A stretch of 64,000 bases of DNA from Chitinophaga pinensis (GTDB lineage: Bacteria > Bacteroidota > Bacteroidia > Chitinophagales > Chitinophagaceae), in the NCBI GenBank assembly GCA_902167325.1, contig LR632930.1:6138001-6202000 (forward strand). The letters are read 5' to 3'. Position numbers and translations under genes: made by a program. The notes under the pieces were generated by a model. That model saw nothing but the letters and a program-made list of their open reading frames with translations. It had not been told where the DNA came from and made no database searches. Shown here in pieces: positions 9,334 to 19,200 of the stretch (position 1 is the first letter of the stretch; each line of letters opens with the position of its first letter).

Positions 9334-10698
9334 TTATTTACCTTCTTTTTCCAGTTCACGCTTTACGCCGCGCAATACGTCGGCATGTCCGATTTCAGGA
9401 CCACCTCTGTCAAGCGCCTGTAAGCAGACGTATTGCACCACATTCAGTATATGCGATCCCGTAAGCTCATATTGTTCCGCCACTGCCTTCAGGTCCACAT
9501 CTTTCTGCAGCTTTGCCGCAGCAGGGAAAGCTTTCTTCCACAGCAGCAGCCGGTCTTCCGCACGGGGTGGCGGAAAGTAAATAATGGAATTGAACCGGCG
9601 GATGAATGCATCATCCATATTGTTCTTGAAATTGGATGCCAGTATGGTAAGGCCCGCATGGCTTTCTATCCGTTGCAGGAGGTATGATACTTCCTGGTTA
9701 GCGTATTTGTCGTGCGCATCCCGGACACCCGTTCGCTTTCCAAAGAGTGCATCCGCTTCGTCGAAGAATAATATCCAGTCTTTATGCGCTGCTTTATCGA
9801 AAAGGGAAGAAAGGTTCTTTTCTGTTTCCCCGATGTATTTTGAAACTACGGAAGACAGATCCACCCGGAACACATCGCGCCCCGTATATTTCCCGAGGAG
9901 CGTGGCGGTAAGGGTTTTCCCTGTTCCCGGCGGACCATAAAACAGTGCCCTGTATCCCGGTTTCAGTTTCCTTCCCATATTCCATTCCTGCATCAGTGCA
10001 CCCTGGTGGGCTATCCAGCTTTCCAGCTCGCGGATTTGCGCACGTACACCGGCAGGCAGTACGAGGTCATCCCACTCCAGCTGCGTATCAATGTATTCCG
10101 CAGGAAACTGCATACTCAGCCTTGGCCTCGCAATACGCCCCGTCATGAATACCTCTGCATATTCCGGATCTGCCATCAGGCGGCCGCTAAGCGCAGGTTC
10201 TCCGGAGCGTACACCTTCCAGTATGAGGATTTTATTTCTGAACAGATAGCTGCCTTCTCCAAAAAGGGGCAGCAGTTTTAACCGTAATCCTGCATCGGTG
10301 CCTGCAAGGAGAAACATCACGGTTTCGCCTGTTGGCAAAGTACCGCGGTGATTAGTGCCTTTCATCCCTCCGAATTCTGCAAACTCACCGCCCTGCGGGA
10401 GATAGGCCTGAATAATATTATCGAAGAAACCGGCTACAACACCGGGTGCCAAAGCACAGGTAAGTAAAAGGATTTCTTCCGTAGTGAGTTCGGCATGGCG
10501 AACGTACCGGGCAAAAGAAGTTTCATCGCTGGCGGGTGGCACAGGTGTTTCCGGCCGGGTATATGGCGCCTGGCGGAAATGGGTTTCCAGCCGTGCTGTG
10601 GTAAACACTTTCAGCCAGTCGAGGGTATGTACGAGAAAAGGCTCCTGTATACCATTACCGGAGGAGCGAGGGGGTTTTATGTTGGATGTTTTAAGCAT
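9334..10698 (-). CDS. eCIS-associated AAA+ ATPase (Afp15/Pvc15-like)
   Basis: A 454-residue protein. The C-terminal half is a classic AAA+ module: Walker A GPPGTGKT at 255-262, Walker B ILFFDEAD at 309-316 and a sensor-1 region 'LTILASNFKNNMDDAFIRRF' with the arginine finger pair. The N-terminal ~200 residues are the family-specific domain found in eCIS ATPases. In the Afp and PVC systems the equivalent protein is needed for cargo loading or assembly, not for sheath recycling as ClpV is in T6SS. Its start overlaps the end of the DUF4157-metzincin gene by 8 bp, so the two are translationally coupled. Cytoplasmic. Confidence 0.9.
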   Translation of the reverse strand: MLKTSNIKPPRSSGNGIQEPFLVHTLDWLKVFTTARLETHFRQAPYTRPETPVPPASDETSFARYVRHAELTTEEILLLTCALAPGVVAGFFDNIIQAYLPQGGEFAEFGGMKGTNHRGTLPTGETVMFLLAGTDAGLRLKLLPLFGEGSYLFRNKILILEGVRSGEPALSGRLMADPEYAEVFMTGRIARPRLSMQFPAEYIDTQLEWDDLVLPAGVRAQIRELESWIAHQGALMQEWNMGRKLKPGYRALFYGPPGTGKTLTATLLGKYTGRDVFRVDLSSVVSKYIGETEKNLSSLFDKAAHKDWILFFDEADALFGKRTGVRDAHDKYANQEVSYLLQRIESHAGLTILASNFKNNMDDAFIRRFNSIIYFPPPRAEDRLLLWKKAFPAAAKLQKDVDLKAVAEQYELTGSHILNVVQYVCLQALDRGGPEIGHADVLRGVKRELEKEGK

Positions 10699-12133
10699 AT
10701 GCAGTTTCTCCGTCTTCTAATATGGATGGGAAATCTCCCGGTTCGCGCCGTGGTGTTGGGAAGTCGCCCAGGTCGATACGGCATAATTCTATAGCCGGGT
10801 TATCGTAAATGATATTCACATTGGATGCATTGAGTCTTAGCATGAGGGCCACCTGTTCGCGGAGCAGGTTAAAATGCCGAAGCTGTGCTGCTTCCGCAGG
10901 GTTGTTCATGATACCGCCTCCAACATCCCTGAAGCCTCTGCGGCCGGCAGTAGCGTAATTGGTTCCATTGGTAGTGAAATACTCTTCCGCATTGCCGAGC
11001 ATATGCCCGAATTCATGCGTGATATCCTGTGTATCTGCAGTCCCCCAATCCGTCATGCTCGAGGTGCCTCCTGAACCGGCTCTGCCTCCTGTGGTACCAC
11101 CTGCCCCCTGGGGATTGATGGTATAATGCGCATCAGCCGCCCTCCGCTCCCATTGGATATTGACGTGGATGGGCATTTTGCAGGGCCCCAGCCTCCCGCC
11201 TGCCGGTTGTATCTTCAGAAACATGTGATTGCTCCACCGGCTTTGAATGGCTGCTGCCCATGCTGCCTGTACGGCAGGAGTAGCAGTTGAGTGAAGCCGC
11301 ATGGTGATGGTTGCCCTGCCACGCAGTGCATCCAGCCCGATGTGGAAACGGGATGTCCAGTTGAAGGTGCCGTTCCACGCGGCATAAGCTGCCGGGGCAC
11401 CGGAAATAGTCTCCGACCGTGCTTCCGATACTTCGCGCGTTAACCGCAGATTATACGGCCATGCGTACCGTTGAATCTTTTTACGTGCCAGTGTTCCGCC
11501 CTGTTGCACCACATGCGTAAGCTCATGGGCCAGCAGTTGACGGCCGGCATGGGAATTTGGTGAAAATTGTCCGTCGTTGAAGAAAATATCGTTGCCAGTC
11601 GTGAAAGCTCTGGCGCTGAGGTTTTTACTAAGCTGCCCTGCATCATTACCAGTATGTACTCGCACGTTCCCGAAATCCCTTCCGAAGCGGGACTCCATGA
11701 ATCCACGTGTTTCACCCGGCAAGGGTTGCCCTCCGCCACGCATACCATTTATAGCACCTTCCGTTCCGGCTCCCACTACAGGGGCTGGAGCTTCACCGGA
11801 GCGATGCGCTTCGTCCTCCCCTCCGCAGGCGGCACACTTCCGCTGGGCCGTGGGTGGAACTACAGGAGTAATCCTGTCTGCCAGCGGCATCCGTTGGGCC
11901 ATCTCCTTATCTTCCTGCTCGCAGGCAGCACATTTACGCTGTACGAACGGGGTGCTTCCTCCAAAAGCAGCCTGTGGGGCGGGCATCCGCATCACCTGGT
12001 CTGCCACGGCATCTGCCTCTTTTTCATGCGCATCTCCCGGCTCGTTAACTGCGAGCTTAGCCTGGAAGAAAGGCATTCCGCGTGGTGCAGCGGCATGAGC
12101 AGCCGCCGGGGTCCCGCTTTTTTCCTGTTTCAT
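10691..12133 (-). CDS. DUF4157 protein fused to a metzincin-type zinc protease; candidate eCIS effector
   Basis: A 480-residue protein. Residues ~20-48 are the eCIS leader (PFFQAKLAVNEPGDAHEKEADAVAD). Two CxxC units follow (CAAC at ~68-71 and ~100-103, each after QRK), then DUF4157 ending at HELTH, 203-207. The C-terminal half has a second, complete zinc site HEFGHMLGNAEE at 373-384, the HExxHxxGxxE type, and a Met-turn-like 'GGGIMNN' with M409 about 30 residues on, the pattern of metzincin proteases. It has no signal peptide. Being encoded directly before the AAA+ ATPase (8-bp overlap) fits a loaded payload. The two HExxH sites probably differ in role: the first is a family signature of DUF4157, the second the likely catalytic centre. 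Substrate unknown. Confidence 0.8.
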   Translation of the reverse strand: MKQEKSGTPAAAHAAAPRGMPFFQAKLAVNEPGDAHEKEADAVADQVMRMPAPQAAFGGSTPFVQRKCAACEQEDKEMAQRMPLADRITPVVPPTAQRKCAACGGEDEAHRSGEAPAPVVGAGTEGAINGMRGGGQPLPGETRGFMESRFGRDFGNVRVHTGNDAGQLSKNLSARAFTTGNDIFFNDGQFSPNSHAGRQLLAHELTHVVQQGGTLARKKIQRYAWPYNLRLTREVSEARSETISGAPAAYAAWNGTFNWTSRFHIGLDALRGRATITMRLHSTATPAVQAAWAAAIQSRWSNHMFLKIQPAGGRLGPCKMPIHVNIQWERRAADAHYTINPQGAGGTTGGRAGSGGTSSMTDWGTADTQDITHEFGHMLGNAEEYFTTNGTNYATAGRRGFRDVGGGIMNNPAEAAQLRHFNLLREQVALMLRLNASNVNIIYDNPAIELCRIDLGDFPTPRREPGDFPSILEDGETAYA

Positions 12134-12241
12134 CCGGATGCGTTTTTATTAGTTTCATCAGAAGCCGCACGTTCAAAGACGCGCGGCTTCATGAGTCCTC
12201 CTTTGCTAAAAGGGAGCCGTCACAAGTACCGGACTACCCTC
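12134..12241. other. 108-nt gap inside the eCIS run
   Basis: This is the largest gap in the 20-gene run, between the vWA gene and the DUF4157-metzincin gene. I see no TAnnTTTG box on the minus strand and no hairpin with a T tract, so there is no positive evidence for either a promoter or a terminator. It marks the boundary between the structural part and the accessory part of the cluster. Confidence 0.5.
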
Positions 12242-14575
12242 CTATTTCTTTCTGCGCAGCAGCAGGAACAGCAAAATGATAATCAGCAGCAACAGCAGCC
12301 AGATCAGCCACGAGGGCAACCCGAACACTGTTCCCGGTTTCTTGCCTGCATCTTCCAGCTTGCCGGTATAAATTTCCTGTCCGAGTAAAATAAGTTTGGT
12401 GTCTTCTTCGATCTTACCGCCGAAGGTGATGGTATAGCTGCCATCCTGATGATCTTCCACCTTTTGAATAGTGATGTTGGGGTTCGATACTCCAAAGGCA
12501 TTCATCAATGCCGGGCCTACATACATACCATAGCTGGTCATGGGCCTGAAGTTCAGCACCAGTGTTCCATTCACGATGGAAGTGGTAACGTTGGAGGCTG
12601 CCATATTCACATCGCCGAAAGCAACATATACCGCTTCGGTAAAGGTGCGCTCAAATTTACCCATGGCAGGCGTTTCCGCAGTTACGAAGTATACCAGCTG
12701 ATATACACCGGCAACCGTAAGACTGTCAAAAGTTCCTTCATATTTTCCATCGCCCACATGTGTGAGGGTTACTACATTGCTCACTGCTTTGAAGCGGTTG
12801 GCGAATGCGGAATCTTTCATGAGTTCTTCCCATTTCTCCACACCCGGAGCAGTAGAATCCGCATCGGATATCTTCACTTTCAGGGAATCGAGGGCGAGGG
12901 CGTTACCGATATCTTCACCGGGGCGGGCACAGGCCACTTTCACAACAGCACCGGTAATGGGCACCTGCAGGCGCTTGAGGTCGAAGGTGAGTTTCAGCGA
13001 ATTCTTCACGCGGGGTTGTTTGGGCGTGAAGGAGCTGTTCATATCCACATAGTGATCGTCTGCCACTACATTAAGCCCCAGCCGGAGGGATTTGGGAACA
13101 TTAGCAGCGGCATGTGTACCGGCTATGCCGATCACCGGCTCGAAGTAAGCGATTTCCCAATCGCCATGCGGCGTGAGTGTATCTCCATTTGACCCAAAAT
13201 CATAAACGATCAGGAAGTTCCGGGTAGATGTACCTGCAAAGCTCAGCCTTCCGTTACTGCCGATCTGAATGCCGTTCTTCCGTACCTCGATCAGTTGACG
13301 CAGGTAAGGCAGCTGGGTAGACGAGAACAACATGTTCCCGGTAAATTCCAGCACCAGCTTATCCACGTCTTTATTCAGGGAGAACTTCGCGAGTTCTGTA
13401 CGGCCTGCGCTGGAAACGAATTTCACGGAACTGGTCACCAGCTGCGGACTGAAGTGCGACAGCATGGTGATGAATTGCTGTGTAAATCCGGTTCCCATGC
13501 CCAAAGAGCCGTCTGGGTCACCACCGGGGTGAGCAATATAGTTGGTACCGTCGAGCGTAGTATTGTATTTACCGCGGTTACTGTTTGCCAGGTTCATAAG
13601 GGTACTATGGTATTCCGGGGCAGGACTACCAATACCGATCGTGGCGATCTTTATACCTCCTGCACCTGTGGGGAACGGAGGCTGGCCGGTTACACCGGTA
13701 CCGTTATCCAGTACCAATGGCGGCTCGTTCTGGATACCATCCGTAAAGAGCAGGATACCCCGTGCCCGGTCTGGCGTGGTAAGCTTGGCAACTGCATTGA
13801 TAAAGCCTTTACCCATAGCGGTCATGTCTTCCGGGTTGATGGAATTCAGTTCCGCAACCACTACACCCGGCAAACCGGCGTCCACTGGTTTCAGGACACC
13901 GCAGCAGGGTGATACGGGAGTGGCATCTGTATGGAAGTACGTAATACCCAGGCGGCTGCCTTCGATCGCATGCTCCTTGTACATATTGGTAAAATTACCC
14001 ACGGCTTCTTTGAGGGCCTGCCAGCGTGTGGGAGCAGCCGGATCGGCACTTGTTTTCTCGAACATACTGCCGGAGCGGTCGAGCACCAGCACAAGATCCA
14101 GCGGCTGGGTAGATTCAAAAATAATCCTGATCTGCGCCGAGTTAACAGCGATATCAGGACTGGCCACGCTTTCATCCTGTACCCGGATATTGATTTCCCA
14201 GGCACCGGGAACGGTAGGTGTGCCCGCCACTACGAGGTCGCCATCGGGGGAGGTAGACTGTCCTTCTTCCGCCGGAAAAAGGCCTTTAAAGCCGTCCTTC
14301 TTGAATCCGAACTCACCCGGATCCGGTCCGCCGAGGCCTGGCGGTGTAGGGTCCTGGATCGTCCATTTCACATTACCACCCGCACCGCCAATGCCAATGG
14401 TAATTGTACCCGGCGTAATAACGGAACCTACTTTTACGAGTGGCAGCTTCACCGTCTGTGACGTTCCGATGTTAACAGTAAACTGGCTGAATGCCAGATG
14501 GGGAAAAATGAGCATCAGCAGGATCACGAGCAAGTTCCTGCCAAGCGTCCAAACAATGAGGTTGGGAGTCTTCAT
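12242..14575 (-). CDS. von Willebrand factor A protein with signal peptide and C-terminal membrane anchor, in eCIS operon
   Basis: From the start at 14575 the product has 777 residues with a good signal peptide (LGRNLLVILLMLIFPHLAFSQ). Alternatives are ATGs at 14605 and 14602, which overlap the stop of the tape-measure gene (ATGATGA) and add ten or nine residues; coupling favours them, signal-peptide shape favours 14575. A vWA domain begins near residue 160 with the MIDAS motif DRSGS (LDLVLVLDRSGSMF) and a later 'LLFTDGIQNEPP'. Beta-sandwich-like repeats follow. The tail is a ~20-residue hydrophobic helix (WLIWLLLLLIIILLFLLL) ending in RRKK, so it is a type I inner-membrane or surface protein with a short cytoplasmic tail. 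vWA domains bind ligands through a metal ion. Within an injection-system operon it may dock the particle at the envelope; that is inference. Confidence 0.8.
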   Translation of the reverse strand: MKTPNLIVWTLGRNLLVILLMLIFPHLAFSQFTVNIGTSQTVKLPLVKVGSVITPGTITIGIGGAGGNVKWTIQDPTPPGLGGPDPGEFGFKKDGFKGLFPAEEGQSTSPDGDLVVAGTPTVPGAWEINIRVQDESVASPDIAVNSAQIRIIFESTQPLDLVLVLDRSGSMFEKTSADPAAPTRWQALKEAVGNFTNMYKEHAIEGSRLGITYFHTDATPVSPCCGVLKPVDAGLPGVVVAELNSINPEDMTAMGKGFINAVAKLTTPDRARGILLFTDGIQNEPPLVLDNGTGVTGQPPFPTGAGGIKIATIGIGSPAPEYHSTLMNLANSNRGKYNTTLDGTNYIAHPGGDPDGSLGMGTGFTQQFITMLSHFSPQLVTSSVKFVSSAGRTELAKFSLNKDVDKLVLEFTGNMLFSSTQLPYLRQLIEVRKNGIQIGSNGRLSFAGTSTRNFLIVYDFGSNGDTLTPHGDWEIAYFEPVIGIAGTHAAANVPKSLRLGLNVVADDHYVDMNSSFTPKQPRVKNSLKLTFDLKRLQVPITGAVVKVACARPGEDIGNALALDSLKVKISDADSTAPGVEKWEELMKDSAFANRFKAVSNVVTLTHVGDGKYEGTFDSLTVAGVYQLVYFVTAETPAMGKFERTFTEAVYVAFGDVNMAASNVTTSIVNGTLVLNFRPMTSYGMYVGPALMNAFGVSNPNITIQKVEDHQDGSYTITFGGKIEEDTKLILLGQEIYTGKLEDAGKKPGTVFGLPSWLIWLLLLLIIILLFLLLRRKK

Positions 14576-14601
14576 GATATGTGTGTTTTTTAAAAATTTC
14601 A

Positions 14602-16212
14602 TCATATCCAGTTTACGGCGATCAATTGCTCCATCCATGGCAGGCGTACCATTGAGTAGCCCCAGGGGAGGCGGCTAATAAGTACATCCTGCGCACGTTT
14701 TTCCATTTCGAGCTGCATGCCATTTGTGCCGGTGCGCAGTATACCGGGCCTTTGCAGGAAGCCTTCCCGCAAGCCGTCTTTCCCGGTGCTTTTGAGGGCG
14801 CTCCAATGTTTAAGTACAGCATCCAGGAGTTCATCGCACGAAGCGAGTGCGTCATCCGTAATGGGTGCTATGGCTTCGAGCGGTTCTTCTGGAACGAGGC
14901 CTGCCAGTATCTTCTGAAAAACCAACCTGTATTCGGGCAGGTTTTCATCTCCATCAGATAAATACCCCAGCAGCCGCACTGCCCTTTGCCGGCCTTGTTC
15001 CGTCCATTCGTTGCTGACACGGCATCCTGTGGCGGAGAATAGTTCTGTAAGAAAGGGATGCAACAATACGAGGCCCGCAGCTTCGAGATACAGCCCTTCT
15101 TCTTCCTCTGTCCCGTTCTTCGTATTTGCCGTTTGCCTCTCTTCCTGCTTACGGACTGTTTTGCTTTCCACGACAGATGTACCGGTTTTATTTTGAGATG
15201 CGGGAATAGTGGAGACATCCGTTTTAACACTATCCTTTTGTTGCTCCGTAAGGCGAGAACTGAGGAATTGTGCGAGGGGGGCATCATTTATAGAAGTCAG
15301 CTCACCAAGAATCACAGCCAGCAAATGCACCGGCGTAATTGTTGGGAAGATGACCGCCCAATGTGCCGCATCCCAATGTTCAATGCTGGAAGTCTGCAAC
15401 CTAAGCATCCAGTACCGCTGGCGAAAAGCAGGGAAGTAATGTCCAAATCGTTGACAGGCTTTCTTCAGCAATTCCCATTCATGTTGTAATTCCAGCATTG
15501 CCAATCCTTTCTCTGCCATCATCCGCAGCAGCACCGCATCTTCCAGCACCTGCACACAGCGGATGGCCTGTGCATTACTTTTAATCTGCCAGGAATCTTC
15601 AAACTGACGGGTGCCCCGCTCCACTGCATACAAAATCTTCCGCACTTCTTTTTCCGTTAAGCCATCCTGAAAAGCACTACCGAAACATTCCGTTCCGCCG
15701 TGTTCAAACCACCAGGGCAAACGGCCTTCCTGCAGGAAGTGAAGGAATGCCGTTAACCGTGCCTGCATTTCATTCATCAGCGCCGCCGGTGTTTCACGGC
15801 GAGACTTATTTATCGCAGACGATATGCCCTCTTCCCTTAATGGGTTGGTGGGATTTTCATTAGCTACGCCATTTATCAGTTTGGGCGTTGAAGCCGCAAC
15901 CAAAGGGATAATATGCGCGGCTGCTTCATTTCTTTTACCCTGCAAAATGATCAGGAGTTTTTCACGCAGCCGTTCTCCTGCTTCTTTGGCAAAAGCATCC
16001 TTTCCGCTGAATACACCCAGATCAATTTCCAGCCGGTCGATGATGAGATGCTCCCCTTTTTTGTCCGCCTCACCGAAGCATGCTTCCAGTACAGGCAGGA
16101 GGTGATTACGGTGAAGATCTGCGGATGCACGGTCCCATTCCCATGCCGGTGTACCGGTTTGGGCGGTCAGCTCAAAGAGCTGGCGGTGGATCATATGCCG
16201 GAGATCATTCAT
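14602..16212 (-). CDS. Contractile injection system tape measure protein
   Basis: A 536-residue protein. The N-terminus carries the family hallmark 'HLIIDRLEIDLGVF' (residues ~57-70), and a later 'AAGLVLLHPFLTELFSATG' (~370-390) is the second conserved block of the CIS tape-measure family (Afp14/Pvc14-like). This protein lies in the tube during assembly and sets sheath-tube length. It overlaps the preceding baseplate gene by 8 bp. A Gln/Glu/Thr-rich, less conserved stretch (~325-365) separates the two blocks. Confidence 0.8.
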   Translation of the reverse strand: MNDLRHMIHRQLFELTAQTGTPAWEWDRASADLHRNHLLPVLEACFGEADKKGEHLIIDRLEIDLGVFSGKDAFAKEAGERLREKLLIILQGKRNEAAAHIIPLVAASTPKLINGVANENPTNPLREEGISSAINKSRRETPAALMNEMQARLTAFLHFLQEGRLPWWFEHGGTECFGSAFQDGLTEKEVRKILYAVERGTRQFEDSWQIKSNAQAIRCVQVLEDAVLLRMMAEKGLAMLELQHEWELLKKACQRFGHYFPAFRQRYWMLRLQTSSIEHWDAAHWAVIFPTITPVHLLAVILGELTSINDAPLAQFLSSRLTEQQKDSVKTDVSTIPASQNKTGTSVVESKTVRKQEERQTANTKNGTEEEEGLYLEAAGLVLLHPFLTELFSATGCRVSNEWTEQGRQRAVRLLGYLSDGDENLPEYRLVFQKILAGLVPEEPLEAIAPITDDALASCDELLDAVLKHWSALKSTGKDGLREGFLQRPGILRTGTNGMQLEMEKRAQDVLISRLPWGYSMVRLPWMEQLIAVNWI

Positions 16213-19200
16213 TTTCAGCAGCTGCGATGATATCGTTTAAAACTGCTACCAGCGCATCTCTTGGCGCCTGTAGCGTTGCCGTATCGTTTTCGTCGGTCAG
16301 CCAGGTGGATTGCCATCCATGCCATGCTGATTCGAAGCGCCCAAATCCCGGAGAGCCTGCCGGTGCGGTGGGCAACTCACGGTCTACCCACAGTATCCGT
16401 GGCAGGATATGCGCAGGGCATGCTGTACGTACCTGCTTCTCCGCAAACCTTCTGAACTCAGGGTCACGATATTTGGCCGGCATATCTGGCTGAAGAGGCC
16501 CTCCGCTAAAATCACTGGCATATCCAGAAGGGAACACAATTGTAATCTGGAAGGAATATGGATCCTCCGTATCCGGGATCACCAGCGGAGGTGCCGAATC
16601 ATCTACAGGCGCGAGTAACAAATGCTCCGTTATATACATTCCTTCTCCGCTGAACAGGCGGTTCAGCATCAGCCATATGCGCCGGATTCCGGCTTTGGCG
16701 GCTTCTTCTGATGGGAATGTACCTCCCGATGTTGCCAGTAGTTCATTGGCAGTCAGCATCAACTGTATACGATACAGGTTGGGACCGGCAGCAACAACGC
16801 GGTAATTCTCCATCTTCAGGCCTTTCGAAAGTGCCAGTTGTATACCTGCCTCTGCAGCAGTAACGGCATCAGGATCAGTGGCGCCGGTGAATACATCATC
16901 ACTCACGAGCAATGTGTCGCCCGTATGTGCGAATCCTGAAAACAGCCGGAATTTCTTTTGTATAGGGGGTGGTTCATCAAATACTTCGAAGTAATCTGCC
17001 AGGGATGAGAGCAGCTGCCGCTTTTCCTGCACCACAATTTCCAGCAAATGACAGAGCTTCCTTTCCAGTGGTGTAAGCGCAAACCGTTCCCAGTGACTGC
17101 GCACGAATGCCCTGATTAAAGCAATTCCTGCAATAGCGGTGGGCGCATCGGGGTATTGTGCTACTGACCGTCCGTATGGAGCAGCATCCGGATGTTCGCG
17201 AAGCTGCAGGTGGAAAGGGGCACCGAGGGGCTGTGCGGAATACCCTATGGTATAACGCGCCAGGCTCATGGCTGCGGCTGCCTGTAACGTGGCTTTCATG
17301 GCAGTTTCCCTGGCATGTGCCGATGCCGGCTCTTCTTCTGCGGTATAGCCACGCAGAAGCGGTTGCCCGCCGGAATTGAGGATCGTCCAGTTATACTGCC
17401 CTGCAGAAAAAGTGATTTCTATGATCGAGTCTTCCAGCCATACGGGGTTACCGAACGACTGTGCCCTGTGCCGGCTCAATGCAGGCAGCGCGTAATAGAA
17501 CGCTGATTTCTCGCGTATCAGTTGAAGGGAGGCTTTCGACATCTGCTCCTGCTGATGCGCCAGCAAATCAGGTAACAGCACCGGTGTACTGGCATCAGGT
17601 TGTAATGCTTCGTGGAATGCCCATGACGAGGTATCATTCATATTCTCCCCGAACATAGCCAGCAGGTGATTTAATACCCTGTTCCGCCGTTGCTGGAACT
17701 GCCCGGGTGTTTCAGCAGCCGTCTGTAATGCAGCCTCATATCCATCCCCTAAAAGCAATTGCGCCTGTGGCAGTTGCGGTAGCGGCTGGTTGAAAATAGT
17801 ACGGTCTATGTCAGGAGATGCGGAGAAGAAGGCATTCAGGTTCCCGAGCTGGCTGGCAAGCCCTGCCGTCAGTTGTTCAAAGAACAGCATGTAACCCTGC
17901 AACTGCAGCGCCTGTGCTCTCCGGGCAAGGGTAGCTGAATCGGGTAATCCGGCTGATCCTACACCATATACAAGCGGAAGATCTTCCTGTATGGGATAGT
18001 AATCTGCAACGGCAATACTTTCCGCTTCGGGCAGTGCGAGGTCATCCCCGATACCCAGTCCGCCGTTCAGCCATTCGTCTTTCAACTGCTCAACACGTGC
18101 AAGCACCTGCTGCCAGTCGTACGGAACGGGAATACTGTTCCGGAATAAGGTGATCCTGGTTTTGGAATAGCTCAGATGCGGTATATGCTGCTGGCTGTTG
18201 GCAAGGCAGAGGGTGTCACGGGCACTGTCTGTCACAATACGGTTATCGATGTAGAGTGACAGGCTGAGGGTGCGGACAGATACAATCCTGCGGTTGTTCA
18301 CATCCTCTCTGATATTCACATCTTCATTGCCTGCATTGCGGTGGCGGAGAATAATACGGAGGATGTCTGAAGAAAAAAGACGTTCAGGAAGATTAGTGGC
18401 AACAAGCGTTTCATCTGTCAGGAAGCCTCCGTTCAGCGGCGGGCCTTCAAACAATTCGTGGGCCGGCACATCTGCTCCCATGGCAGATAGTCCGCGGATC
18501 ACGGCTACCGGGGTTATGTGCTGGTCGATATTGAAAAGAATGGACGCAATCAGTTCTTCCGGTGCCACACCTGCATTAATTTCGATTCCTGCATTGATGG
18601 CTACTTCCTGCAGCCTCACCGGCTGGAACATGGCAAACCTTTCACAAAGGTTCCGGTGGCTGCGCATGTACATTTCCACACTGCGTACGGCAGCTGCGGC
18701 ATCCAGTACCCAGCGGTTATATTGCTTGAGCTGCGATTGATCGGCCGGGGAATTATCGCCGAGGGTGGCAATAAAAGTCTGTAATGCCGCCAGTACCAGC
18801 GGGGTTTGCTGAATCGGATCTTCGAGCAGGGTATTGATCTGCGCCACTACCACCAGCTCCGTCACTGATGCAGCGGGCGGCTGGTATAGCACATTAATAC
18901 GGGCGAGAAAGGAACTGGAATTTTCGATCGGTGCCCAGTTAGTACCACCTCCTAAATCCTGGAACGTTACATTCTGTAATTGCACATCGGTACTGAAGGG
19001 CCTGGCAGCCGCTTCGTCCCAGAATGGGAAAGCTACGTCTGCCGATATGGGTATAATCTGCGGCGGATCGGGCGGAGTGCTTACATCTACATTCAGCTGG
19101 ATATTGAAAGTATTGTTATTGACCTGCTTGTCTTCAAACTCCAGCAGCACTTTCAGAAGTCCGCTATGCGATGCTTCTATCGGGAACACCCAGGCATTAC

